A DNA stretch of 64,000 nucleotides. It comes from Trileptium ribeirensis. Its lineage: Eukaryota; Nematoda; Enoplea; Enoplida; Thoracostomopsidae. The position numbers were made by a program, and so were the translations under genes. The stretch covers positions 1 to 64,000 of the forward strand of contig JASANE010019223.1 in assembly GCA_030248225.1 (NCBI GenBank), given 5' to 3'. Shown here in pieces: positions 10,617 through 22,100 of this stretch. A model generated the notes under the pieces. It made no database searches and was not told the DNA's origin. It saw nothing but the letters and a program-made list of their open reading frames with translations. How positions within the stretch are numbered: the stretch's first letter is position 1; every line of letters begins with the position of its first letter.

Positions 10617-13481
10617 ACCAGAAAAAGGGCAGCCCATCCTCTAAACGGGAACCTTTGGTGGGATTGGTCTTTCACCCTTTCCGGCACCTTTTTACCACCC
10701 GTTGGACCCCTGGCTGCCACAACATGGGCTGCTCTATCGTCGAAGGCTGTGACTTTGTAAACATTCTGTAGGGTGGGACCTAGTTGTCGGAACTACGTCT
10801 TCGCGCAAGCCTCGCCTAGGGGTTGTCCAATGCACAGGCCGGGGAAATTTTACGCTTAGGGGGCTTGGCAGTTATGGGCCAACACCCACGTTCTATTTAG
10901 GGAAAATCCTGTGTCACTTGTCCCTCAACACTAACACTAACACTTAAAATTCTTTGGTTTTTCAGGGTCATAAGCCACACGAACATTTCAAGTAATGTAC
11001 GATCTAAGGTACATGTATCCTATAATGCATGATCGTACACTGTTGTTCCAGAACTAGTTCAAAAGTTCAAAAGCTATAAAAATTGTTACAGGTAGATTAT
11101 TTCCGCAGTGCGAAACTTACGGTTACCACTATGACCCCAATATTTAAGAAGCTTGTTATGGTTGTTATACCTGGTGCATAATGCCGGGATTTTGTTAAGT
11201 TTTGCTCCATAATCTTTTTTTGTTTTCTAACAGCGTTACCATATAATCTTTAAACTTTCCAGCTAAATCCGGGTAATAAAATTTCTACTATACGGCTGTG
11301 CGTGTTATCTGGCCAGCAGGAGCTGATGGTGTTGTTTTTTTATTTTTACTTGTAGTTTACTAGATGTTACTTACAGCCGACGGATGGTGCGGGTCTTTTG
11401 TAAAATACTCAAGGTGGCAGGGCCACGTTATCCTCCCAGTACTTGCCCATTTGGCATTCACTCGGTAATATTGGCTAAATTGTTAGCGAAGGCTCATGTT
11501 TTAACGGACTGTTAGATTCATTATTTTAATGGCGTTATTCTTTATTTTCAGACGACCTGTAAATATTTATAGCTTTAGCGTTCTGGTGCAATCTTTCGAC
11601 ATTAATATTACGATCTCTAAAGGTAAAACCCAGATTTTTGTTTTATGCATAAATTGGTCGTTCTGGGTAAAAGAATTTTCCAGTATTGCAGAACGAGCTA
11701 ACAATTTTATGAGAAATCCCTCATAGCTCCAGGCTGTGTCTCAACTCTGGCCGCTTGTCGAGCTGAGACAGAGTTTGAATGCCTTCAGAACTAATATAGT
11801 TCAAACCTACTCTTATTTGACCATCTATGATGAAATTTCTCAATTCAAATTTTTCAAATTTATGCTTTCCAAAAAGTCATGCCAAAACTTATTCAAATTC
11901 TATTTACTATACGCTACGGGACTGTTACGCGGACTCTTCGCCGTATAGACTTTTTGTCTAAAGCTTTTGCATGTTACATCCGGAACCTGTGTTCTCGGGC
12001 ACGTTCTGGTGGCTTCTAAGCTTAGGGGTGTACTCGTCTACACGGGCGCGGTACCACCATACAAAATTATATAAGAAACCTTTAAGTACATTATCGTTTT
12101 AATTCGGAACATTGTAATTTTGTTTTTTTGTTCCCCTTTGTCTCCCAACTCTAAAACTTTTTCACAACCTTTTGTAAACTAGGTCTTAAATTTATTCGTT
12201 TCCACAATTTAAACTTTTACAACGTTTTACTTAATGTCATGACTGATTCTTATCAAAGTTTTATTAATGCACCATGGCCTGTTATCCGGACTCGCCAGGG
12301 TACAGTCAGTACTAACACGGATATGCAATCCTGCTAACCGAAATTCAATTTAGCCTTAGCTTAATTCTGAAGATGTTACGTCTAAAAGGGTGCCGGGTGC
12401 ACTAATACCATCCATACCTAAACTCCCAATTTTTATCCCATGGCAATTTATTTTAATGTGATCAATGGTCTACATTGGTTTAGGTCGCAAGACATAATTG
12501 GCAATCAACTCGAATTGGGCGAACTGTAATTTATTTTAGCGTATATACGTTCACACGGCCTACTCATCTTAGTTCAAAATCAAGCACCAGACATTGACCT
12601 AAACTCGATATCCCTGCCCGGGACAATGACATGTCTACCGCTGGGAACTCGCGCAACTCTCATCCAGTGGCAAAGGGTATCTCCGACCGCTGGTAGACCG
12701 GTCCATCCCTTTGGTGGCTTCCTTTCCCCTTATTCTTGATTTTGCTTATGTTTTTGGGTAACTCACGAACTCGCTCTGTATCTTCACCTCTTCCCCTTGG
12801 CCACCATTGGAGATGTCGGTTACGTTTTGGTAAGTAACGTGCCGCGGAGAAGGCCGATAAACTCACAATACCAGCTGCGGCAGAGTTACATGCTTAACTA
12901 TTGGAATCTTGCCAACTTTATTTAACGTGTCTGACAGTGTTGGATTCATAGTTTTACTGATTTATGGTTGCTTTCCCTGGTTTGAATTCATGAATGCGTA
13001 AAGAATCGTTATTGTACTGCTATTTTGCTTTAGTCGAGACTGAGTAGCGTAGGAATCGAGTCTAGAGGAAAGACCTATACTCGGCTTTTCAAAGGATTAA
13101 CATTGCTTTGAGGAAAGGCCTATAGACTTTCCCCTTCTGCGGTCCAATGACTTCTACGAAAGTAGGAGTCTACATAAGTACTTTAGAAATTATTTTAATA
13201 ATACTAACTTTTCCCAAATAAAAACTTAGGAAGTGTAATTACGGGTACAAAGCAGCAACACTGTACTAACTATAGTAGTTAGTAATAATTAAAAACTTCG
13301 GCCCCAAGTGTCGAGTGAGCAATACCAGTGCGAGAACAACATGTGGGTTCTAAGGTAGTAACATTGCTTGTTGGCTCTGTCAGCCATTCGGGGCGACTCA
13401 GCAGGTAGTGTTATTTTTGAGAAGACCGGGCGAGTAAGAGGCGCGGATTCGAACAACCAACATCTCGAGAACTATATATAC
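10617..13481. other. Non-coding relic DNA beside the LTR element
   Basis: No gene is recognised. A minus-strand frame at 12660-12866 contains WWPRGRGEDTE, resembling WWPRRGQCQ encoded across the leader of the Ty3 element (8170-8352). The DNA there also reads CTTGGCCACCATTGGAGATGTCGG, like the primer-binding/LTR junction at 8262-8277. The stretch may therefore hold the leader of an older related element. The rest has mixed composition and no domain I can identify. Confidence 0.35.
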
Positions 13482-13489
13482 GTACCTAC

Positions 13490-14657
13490 CAGGGAATAAC
13501 CGGAACCGGAACCAGCAACCGGAACCGTGGATTTAAACCGGATCCGGAACCGGAACCTGGTCTTCGAAATTTATATATATAGTAAAACAGATGCTGGAAG
13601 TAATGAAGGTATAGTGGATTTAAAATTCATTAAAAATAACTTTTATATTAAACTTAATGTATTGCGATGGTATTATTGCCTTTCTGAAACTTTAAAGAGA
13701 CTGAGGAAGCTAATAATGTTTATTTATCGATCAAATATGTCGGTTTTTGGACATTCAGAGCAAAAAATGTCTTCCACTATACACCATTGCGTATACTGCG
13801 TCAAATCGAATGTGCTTACAAAGCTTGGAGCGTAGAATACACACTTTCGCTCCTTCTCCAGTCGCCTACCCTTACTACACATACGTTTATTGCATGTTCT
13901 TCTGTAGGAAACTAAAAATTATTGGTTTATATGATTCTAAGAGAAAATAATAGATAGAAGGTAATTTTCTGATCAGTGGTCATAGACACTGTTTAGGCTA
14001 GCGTTAAACAAACAGTGCCCGTCAGTTAGATCATAATGATGATAACTTTCTAATCACAATGCTATAAATGAGACACACTGTGATGCTGCTCGCACAGTTT
14101 CAATAAATACAGTTCATTGCCAAGAAAGCAGTTTCTAGCTGCGTTGCAGATAACGTTAGTTTACTTCAATTTAAATTGATTTACCAAGTTTACAAGCGCA
14201 CTGACGGGTGCTCGACGCAATTTATGTTAGCCAAGCATACCCTAAGTACTTCTGCGTAAGCTATACTCTGCTACCGAGTTGGACCGGTTTAATTCAAACG
14301 TATCCCACAGACTTCTGGATGTGTAAAATTGCTGCTACAAGCATCGACCTTGCTTTGATTTAAGAAATTCCTGCAGGTTATGATGAAACATTCCTTCTCA
14401 AATTATGTGCCCTACTTACGTTTCACACGGCAAATTGGTTAGTTAATCTTTTCCTTTGCTTGGTTGTATTGGAGCTTGATCATTGTATAATATATATTAC
14501 ATATGTTTGGATTACGGGATGAAGCAAAAAATTACAGGATGAAGCAAAAATCAAAATTTTTAAACCGGAATTCAGGTTCCGGTATGGTTTTTGCTCTTTG
14601 CCGGAACCGCAACCGGAACACGATTTTCGCCGGAACCGGAATACCGGTTACTCCCTG
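13490..14657 (+). mobile_element. hAT-type non-autonomous transposon, copy A (1168 bp)
   Basis: Begins CAGGGAATAACCGGAACC and ends GGTTACTCCCTG, an inverted repeat of about 14 bp. It is flanked by a perfect 8-bp direct repeat GTACCTAC (13482-13489 and 14658-14665). An 8-bp duplication with CAGGG ends is the hAT signature. Subterminal arrays of CCGGAACC lie inside both ends and are likely transposase-binding repeats. The interior has only short frames (for example 13527-13835), shared with copy B at 21291-22448 but without a transposase domain, so it must move in trans. Confidence 0.88.
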
Positions 14658-14814
14658 GTACCTACCTACTAACCAGCCAGTTGGCCAGCCATTCGGGGAC
14701 GGCTACAAAATATAATATGACCGGCATGTAATAGGTAATGTAATTCTAAGTTCCGAAGTAAGAAGTAAGATTAGGTTAATGAGATAAACGTACGCGACCA
14801 GCCATTCGGCTGTC

Positions 14815-15284
14815 GTCGTATCAACTAGCAAGAGCTCTATTAACGTAACAGCTAACCTAAACTTAACCGGTTGTCACACAAACCGTAACACCTAAATCAG
14901 GACTGTATTAGCGTAAATCAAAAGATTTAGGTTTAGGTACTTACATAAACGTGCGTCGTCAGTCATTCGGGAGCGGTCGTATTAACCTCACAAGAGGCGT
15001 AGTAAAATAGTACTTAACCTAACCTCAACGCTAATAAACCTCAGGGACGTCGTATCAACTCGCCAGAGCTCTATTAATGTAATAGCTAACCTAAACTTAA
15101 CCGGTTGTCACACAAACCGTAACTCCTAAATCAGGACTGTATTAGCGTAAATCTAAGGATTTAGGTTTAGGTACTTACATAAACGTTCGTCGTCAGCCGT
15201 TCCGGAGCGGTCTTATAAACCTCAAAGGAGGCGTAGTAAAACAGTACTTAACCTAACCTCGACGCTAATAAACCTCAGAGACGC
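14815..15284 (+). repeat. 234-bp direct dimer
   Basis: Two adjacent units start at GTCGTATCAACT (14815 and 15049) and share long identical blocks such as CTTAACCGGTTGTCACAC and CAGGACTGTATTAGCG. TTTAGG and CCTAACC words recur but do not form a telomeric array. Placed upstream of an A-rich ORF relic, the dimer could be a duplicated LTR enhancer, but no LTR pair is visible. Confidence 0.8.
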
Positions 15285-15549
15285 GTTTGTCAGAGTGGTA
15301 GTGGTCAAAGTAGTGACAATATCTAGAGTCAAGTGAAAGTATCTGGTGTTTTTAAAAGCGTGATCTATAAATTTAATACTAAAGAATCGTATCGGGTCTA
15401 AAGCCGACGGGTAGTAACTGTTCAACTATTGTGTCTTAACGTTTTATCTGTTCTATAGTAAACCTTTTCTGCAACGCGTTTGGTGTGCATCTATCTAAAC
15501 TGCGAGTGCTTCGGAATTAGTCACTCTGCAACGCGAAATATAGGCACGA

Positions 15550-17014
15550 ATGCTGACCATGAAAAGAAGGGCTCGGGCCATCCAAACGTCCCACCAGCAT
15601 ACTACTGGCCACACCTCGGACCGCACAACTCTCGTTGACGAATCCCCTCCCTATTTAACTAACGATAGCCGTCGTAATAAAAAGTACCCACGAACTCCTA
15701 CCCTATCAAAATATTATAAAATAACACAGTGACCACGATTTTGTGTAAAAGTGGGTCAAATTGTCAACAAAATTAATGTGGTTAGTATTTTTCGAAAACC
15801 AAAAACTTAACCCCCAATCTTAAAGAAGGCAGAATCCAAACTAAAAATTATTTATACGGTAGTAACAATTATTAGGCCACAAGGTCAGGACGTTTTACGC
15901 AAGCCTGTTTAAATTGTAAAATAATAAATGCCACTTCAGAGAACGCCACCTAGTGCATCAATCAGCAAAGAATCGACGACGAAATCAAAGAACGTCGAAA
16001 ACGCACAAGCAAGAATGACAAACCTGAGTACAACGAAAGAACTCGAGGAGATAATACGGGAATTCGACCGGAATACACCGGAACCAAACAGAAAAGACCA
16101 GACAAGACAAAGAAGGCTTACAAGAAATGTATACCGAAATGTTTCAAGAAGAGACAAGCATCGATCAACTATTAGCAACAACAGAAAAACAGATTCGGGA
16201 AGCGATACAAGTACTGCAACAACAAAAAGAAAGGTAGTTACAATTCATAAAGAAGCATGCTACCCTGACCAAAGAACTGCAACAAATATGCCAAAGTTGC
16301 GATCAAGACGAACCAGAGATTCCATTGGCACAACCGAGAAAAGAATCGCAAAGTACCGAAGAAGACGAAAGAATCATAGTACGACAAGACGAGGAGGAAA
16401 AACAACGAAAAGGAATTCGAGCAACGGGGCAAGACCAAAACCATCAACGACCGAAATTCATAACACAAGGCAAAGAATACTACGGACCCTTGGGTTTGGG
16501 TCAAGTATATGCGATGCCGAGCAACGACAAAGAATCAGCGCAAATACATCCGATAACAATTACGGTCAACGATCAAGAAACAATCGGTTCAAAAAGAAGC
16601 ACAGCCGAGATCCACGAAGTAAAACCATAAGACCAAAACTATCAACGACCGAAAGTCATAATACAATGCAAAGAATACTACGGGCCTTTGGGTTTGGGTC
16701 AAGTATATGCGATACCGAGCAACGACAAAGAATCAGTGCAAATACATTCGATAACAATTACAGCCAACGATCAAGAAACAATCGATACAAAAAGAAGCAC
16801 AGTCGAGATCCATGAAGTACAAGAGCAACAACAGCATCCGAACCCGAGCCATAAAAAACGAATCAATATTTGGCGAATATCAAATACGAATCGGTGTAAA
16901 TCAAGAAATAATTGGTGCAAGCAGAATACGATCCGGTGCAAACAAAAAATCAGCCCGGTCAATCCAAACACACGACGCAATGAAAACCGAGATCAAGTTG
17001 ATACAAACGCTTAA
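15550..17014 (+). pseudogene. Decayed A-rich ORF region, possibly a retroelement gag
   Basis: Several overlapping plus-strand frames (15550-15732, 15928-16815, 16325-16630, 16688-17014) share strongly A/purine-rich sequence. The most protein-like reading shifts frame. It contains a coiled-coil-like stretch with MYTEMFQEETSIDQLL near 16125, then an acidic/Gln-rich linker. It ends in a 66-residue unit containing KEYYGPLGLGQVYA that occurs twice. I recognise no domain. Its A-rich coding strand and its neighbourhood suggest a retrotransposon structural protein, but it could be a dead host gene fragment. Confidence 0.35.
16433..16828 (+). repeat. 198-bp in-frame tandem duplication
   Basis: Two units starting GACCAAAAC (16433 and 16631) have a period of 198 bp, exactly 66 codons. 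The frame with GPLGLGQVYA stays aligned across both, with mostly conservative changes, but a TAA (16628-16630) separates the units. A second frame (from 15928) also crosses both without a stop. Confidence 0.85.
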
Positions 17015-17039
17015 ATCGTGTTTGCGTCTATTGCAGTGA

Positions 17040-18938
17040 AAAACTTTTGTCATGTTAGTACGTATATATTAACAAAATTATGTATACTTTTTCAGTCTTC
17101 AAGTCCAGGCAAATTGACACTTTTGATGCCAAGAAGACTAATCAGCCAGTGACCCAGCAGCTTTGGCTGAAATGTTCATATGCAGCCATCTGTACATTTT
17201 TCTAAAAAGCCGTGTCTGAATACAATTCAGTCCAGAAATGACAATTTGGAGTATTTGAAATTGGTTATTTATTTGGACATAAAATTTTTTAAGAACATAA
17301 GTGCGAAAGCGTATATACCATTTTCAAAAGAAATATAGTACCGGTCATGAAATATTATTATTATTATTATGATAACAGTGCATAATGCATTCATACTATT
17401 ATTATTACTAATAAGTTTTGTTTTCAGACAAGAGCTAATTTGTGTATTAGCTCTTGTCATTTTAGTTGAAATTATGTTTTGGTTTTCTTGCTGTTAGTCG
17501 AGTCTTAAAGCTGCACATAACGCCAACTTGTTGGATTTATTATTCAGAGGTGTTCGTTTCATTATTATTTTACGATTTGGGGAATCGGTCTTGAATGTTT
17601 ATTTTTTCAAATGAACCTCCTAATGATTTCGTTTTATGATCTCTTACTGGGGCCGCAATTTGATCGCTTTACTGTGGCCATATTTAACTAAAGGCAGGTC
17701 TATATTTATGTCAACGTTAGATAACGTGCGTGTGAAACGACGCCGCTTTATTCTATAAGTTGCCAGCTAGCATATTGTTAATCGGCAAAACCATATACAT
17801 GTGCTAGTGACTCAAAACTACTGTGTGCGGGTCTCGGCAGACGATTTCCGAAATATTACAAAAATTGGTTTAATTATTTTATAGTAAATGAACTAATTAG
17901 TGTGTATTTTGTCAACGGGCCGTCATTAGCTAAGCTACACGGGCGCATAGGTAGGACCCTAGGGAAGTAACAATACTATTCAACCACAAAAGCACGCTGA
18001 GCTCTGCTTCTCGGCACTTACCCACATCCCTCCGTGACCAACTAGTGTATAGATAGCCAACGGCATTCATTGCACAAGGGTTAGCGCATGCCATAACTTC
18101 CACGGTGCCTGAATTATGAAGATATATTTTATATCAACAACAATATATTCCGCTGAACTTCTTGTCTAATGTTGTTTGATTCTTTCTAGCTCACATGGCG
18201 TTTAACATATATTACAGAGATCCTTAACAACGACCAAAATATGATGACATGTAAGAAAGTACTAAGCCATACTCTGGTGCAGACGATCAGCACATTTATA
18301 ACGTGGGAGTGGAAGGTCTGTCTGTGTAGGGGCACGTTAGGATCGAAATTTTTAAATTTTTAGGAATTCAAAGTTTTTCCAATTTTACGAGAATTTATCA
18401 CAATTTTTTTGTCAAATTGCGATAAACTTCTCCAAATTCCCCCTATTTTTAGCCAATTTTACCCCAATGTTTGTCAATTTTCAGCATGTTTTTCCAGATT
18501 TTGCTAAAATTTTACCATAGCCTTGTTCGGAAGTGTGGGGTGAGGTAGTTCGAGCTTTCAGGGGGTGGGGTAGGTTTGGTTTGGGGGTCCGACTTTTGGA
18601 CGGCGTAACCCTTCGCATCGACACGTATGATTTATAACCAAGTCGTTATTGGGTTTCTATTATTTAATCCACAATGATTATATATTACAAATTGGAACAT
18701 CGAAAAACGGATTAAAGTTAAAAATTCGCTAGCTCTAAATCGTTCTTGGAATAATACAAAGCCACCAAGTGGCGGAAATATTTTTCAAATATATCTATTT
18801 AGCATTAAATTTTAACTTGCAGTTATTCATTATTTTCAAAATATTTTTACTCATAACAATGCCATATTATCTGTAACTGTGAAAACGAGGTTACTGTGCT
18901 GGGCCTTATAGCCCTTTAACTCATAAACACAGTTTTAT
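17040..18938. other. Upstream non-coding region of the FAS1 gene
   Basis: No gene is seen. Contents include a short ATT microsatellite near 17350-17370 and a palindrome (CAAGAGCTAATTTGTGTATTAGCTCTTG near 17428-17456 as two arms). A G-rich patch at about 18535-18600 contains GGGGGTCCGACTTTTGG, resembling the foldback element at 63791-63989. No convincing promoter motif is visible before the start codon at 18939. The ACAG at 18926-18929 could be a 5'-UTR splice acceptor. Confidence 0.5.
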
Positions 18939-19130
18939 ATGGAACCATCTATAATGCCTACAATATATGCACGTGTTGCTTCCGCGTACTGCTGCCTTTT
19001 AACTGCACTGTCAGTTTTGAAGCTTGCCGTTTGGATTGTAACTTTGTCGTCAGTATGTCGATGGCGTGGAATTAACAGAGTGGCCGCCAGCCTTTACGAC
19101 ATAATCGATGATTCGCCTGACTTAAGCGAG
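18939..19130 (+). CDS. FAS1 gene exon 1: start and signal/anchor segment
   Basis: ATG at 18939 (a second in-frame ATG is at codon 6). It encodes 64 codons. A hydrophobic run with CCLLTALSVLKLAVWIVTL precedes basic RWRG, then SLYDIIDDSPDLSE begins FAS1 domain 1. The donor is GAG|GTTTGT at 19131, phase 0. The sense of the protein across to exon 2 (DLSE then FYRIA) is typical of a FAS1 first helix, which supports the splice. Confidence 0.8.
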
Positions 19131-22100
19131 GTTTGTTTTTGTGTCTTCGTGGCACTAGAACAAGTCAATACGTAGTTGTCATTGTGACAGTAGATTTTAC
19201 AGCACTGAACAGAAATTCACTTTTAACACTTCTGGAAATTTAAATATGGTTCCATTCTAGTTGTGTTGAAGGTGCAAATTGGGAGTATATTATTCAATCG
19301 GATTATGTCGATGTTAACTTTGTCCACCTATATTCACTGTCGCGCCTTTGTGCGGCATTGTATATTTTTGTAAATTTTTAACAGTGTGTACGAATATTTT
19401 AACTTACGTTGACTGATACATAATTTTTCACCGTATCTCGACAATAATCTCCATTTGAGCGAGGTTGTACTCTATAGTTACACCAAAAAATCCAAATTTA
19501 ATGTCGTCACTGGGACATTAATTGCAAATGTTATCATTTTCATCTAGCTGTAGTTAGTAGTATCCACACGGCGCTGTTCTTGTGGCACCTGGACGGTTGA
19601 TTCTAATTCGACGATTGTATGTACATTTAACTATTAGATTTAAATTTTCATTTTAATTTTCTCTTAAAATATACGACGAAGTCACTGTTGGATGTTTAGT
19701 TAATCTACCGTGAATCCTGTTGAATGTATTTCGAAACATGAAAGACTTTCTAACTTTTGTAATCGTATTGTGAACTGTTCGACGAAGTAAGAATAGAATA
19801 TATATTGTTTGATGTTTTAACTTTACTACTGAATAAAATGTAAATCTGTTGGAAAACGCTACTGGAACAACCGGTATTTTTGTAAGCTGACTGACTTTAC
19901 TGCCATTGAAGGAGTGAATTTTAAATAGCCGAAGTGTGTGCTGCTGTTCGGGCATCGAGGTCACGATGTAGATTTAAGTAGGTTTACGCAGAAAATCTGC
20001 ACTATGTCCGCGACAGATAGCAGATGCTGTCTTCTATTCTCGGTTTTAATGTGCTATTTATGAATTATTGTCCGCTTTGGTATTACATATTACGATATCT
20101 GGTTATCCATAAATTTTGTAGGTGCAAATTTACCCAAAAATAACACATATTTCAAACATCAGAGCGCATTAGAATTTTCACGCATAAATACTGGAAACAA
20201 AATTTTTCGCCAGAGTTTGTTAACCAAAAAACATTAAAGTTCTAGACAGTGGACACCAAATAACAAATGAGCATCTTTGAAATTAGTCGATCAGAGTAAG
20301 CACTTGTAACATCCGCTGGCATTTAAGCGAAATAAGCCTTATTCGCAGGCAAAATTTAATTGACGGAGGCAAGACGAGCCACCGAAGGTGGCGAGTCGCA
20401 GCCGGAGGCGTACATTTAACTTTATTGACGGAGGCAAGACGAGCCACCGAAGGTGGCGAGTCGCAGCCGGAGGCGTACATTTAACTTTATATATATCAAT
20501 ATACTAGACGCAAAATTTCAATTTTCTCTGTGACTTTTTTTTGTTTGTCACAGACAGGTCTGCAGGTTGAACGCCTGGGCCGATTTTAGAAATTTTTTTC
20601 TTCGTGTTGCATATTCTCTTGCGGAGTGCCCTTTCATTGAGCACTTTTTTCTACGAAAATTGCTTTGTACTCAACATTAAGCAAATGTTGCTCAAACTTA
20701 GGGATTTTTGCCATTTTTTCAGCTTTTTCACCGCATCTCGACAACCGTTCGTGCTATTTCGGCGATTTTTTTACATAAAATGTATTTTCACGTTTTCTAA
20801 ACAGCTGTATATAGCTGATTGACGTATTTCATCTCTTTCCTTAAAAATTAAGCAAATTCTCTAAAAATTGACTTAGGGAAACCTAAGTTCATCATATCTC
20901 GACAACCGTTCGTGCTATCTCGGTCATTTTTTGACATAACATGTACCTTCACGTTTTCTAAAAGACTGTATACGAGTGATCTACTTACCTTTATAAATTC
21001 TCTTAAAATTAAGCAAAGTCTCTTAAAAATGAGTGAAAAATTATTAAGTGTGTTATACTTTTGAATGACTCGGCCGATTTGGACTAAATTTAATTGATGG
21101 GTACAACTTGATAGATGTATTGTCATTCTACTGTATAAATAACTAGACGTTTTCATGTCTTCCTCTTATTATTGTTACCAAAAATGTTAGAAATTCCACA
21201 AGCTGTATGCACTATTCACGCCGTTGTTAACCACCATGCCTCCGTCACCCACGTTTACGTGTTACTAGTTATATATTTAATTGTATATACCAGGGAGTAA
21301 CCGGAATTCCGGTTCCGGTTTCGGCGAAAATCGTGTTCCGTTTGCGGTTCCGGCAAAGGGCAAAAACCATACCGGAACCGGAATTCCGGTTTAAAAATTT
21401 TGTTTGAAATTTTCCACGTTTTTTGCTTCATCCTGTAAACCAAACATATGTAATATATATTATACAATGATCAAGCTCCAATACAACCAAACAAAAGAAA
21501 AGATTGACTAACCAATTTGCCGTGTGAAACGTAAGTAGGGCATATAATTTGAGAAGGGATGTTTCATAATAACCTGCAGGAGTTTGTTAAATCAAAGCCA
21601 GGTCGATGCTTGTAGCAGCTATTTTACACATCCAGAAGTCTGTGGGATACGTTTGAATTAAACCGGTCCAACTCGGTAACAGAGCATGGCTTACGCAGAA
21701 GTACTTAGGGTATGCTTGGTTAACATAAATTGCGTCAAGCACCCGCCAGTGCGCTTGTGAACTTGGTAAATCAGTCTAAATTGAAGTAAACTAACGTTAT
21801 CTGCAACGCAGCTAGAAACTGCTTTCTTGGCAATGAACTGTATTTATTGAAACTGTGCCAGCAGCATCACAGTGTGTCTCATTTATAGCATTCTGATTAG
21901 AAAGTTATCATCATTATGATCTAACTGACGGGCACTGTCCAACGCTAGCCTAAACAGTGTCTCTGACCACTGATCAGAAAATTAAATTCTATCTATTATT
22001 TTCTCTTAGAATCATATAAACCAATAATTTTAAGTTTTCTACAGAAGAACATGCAACAAACGTATGTGTAGTAAGGGTAGGCGACTGGAGACAGAGCGAA

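Noticed and set aside
14815..15284. TTTAGG / CCTAACC words suggesting internal telomeric DNA
   Set aside because: They are embedded in a 234-bp dimer and never form consecutive short repeats.
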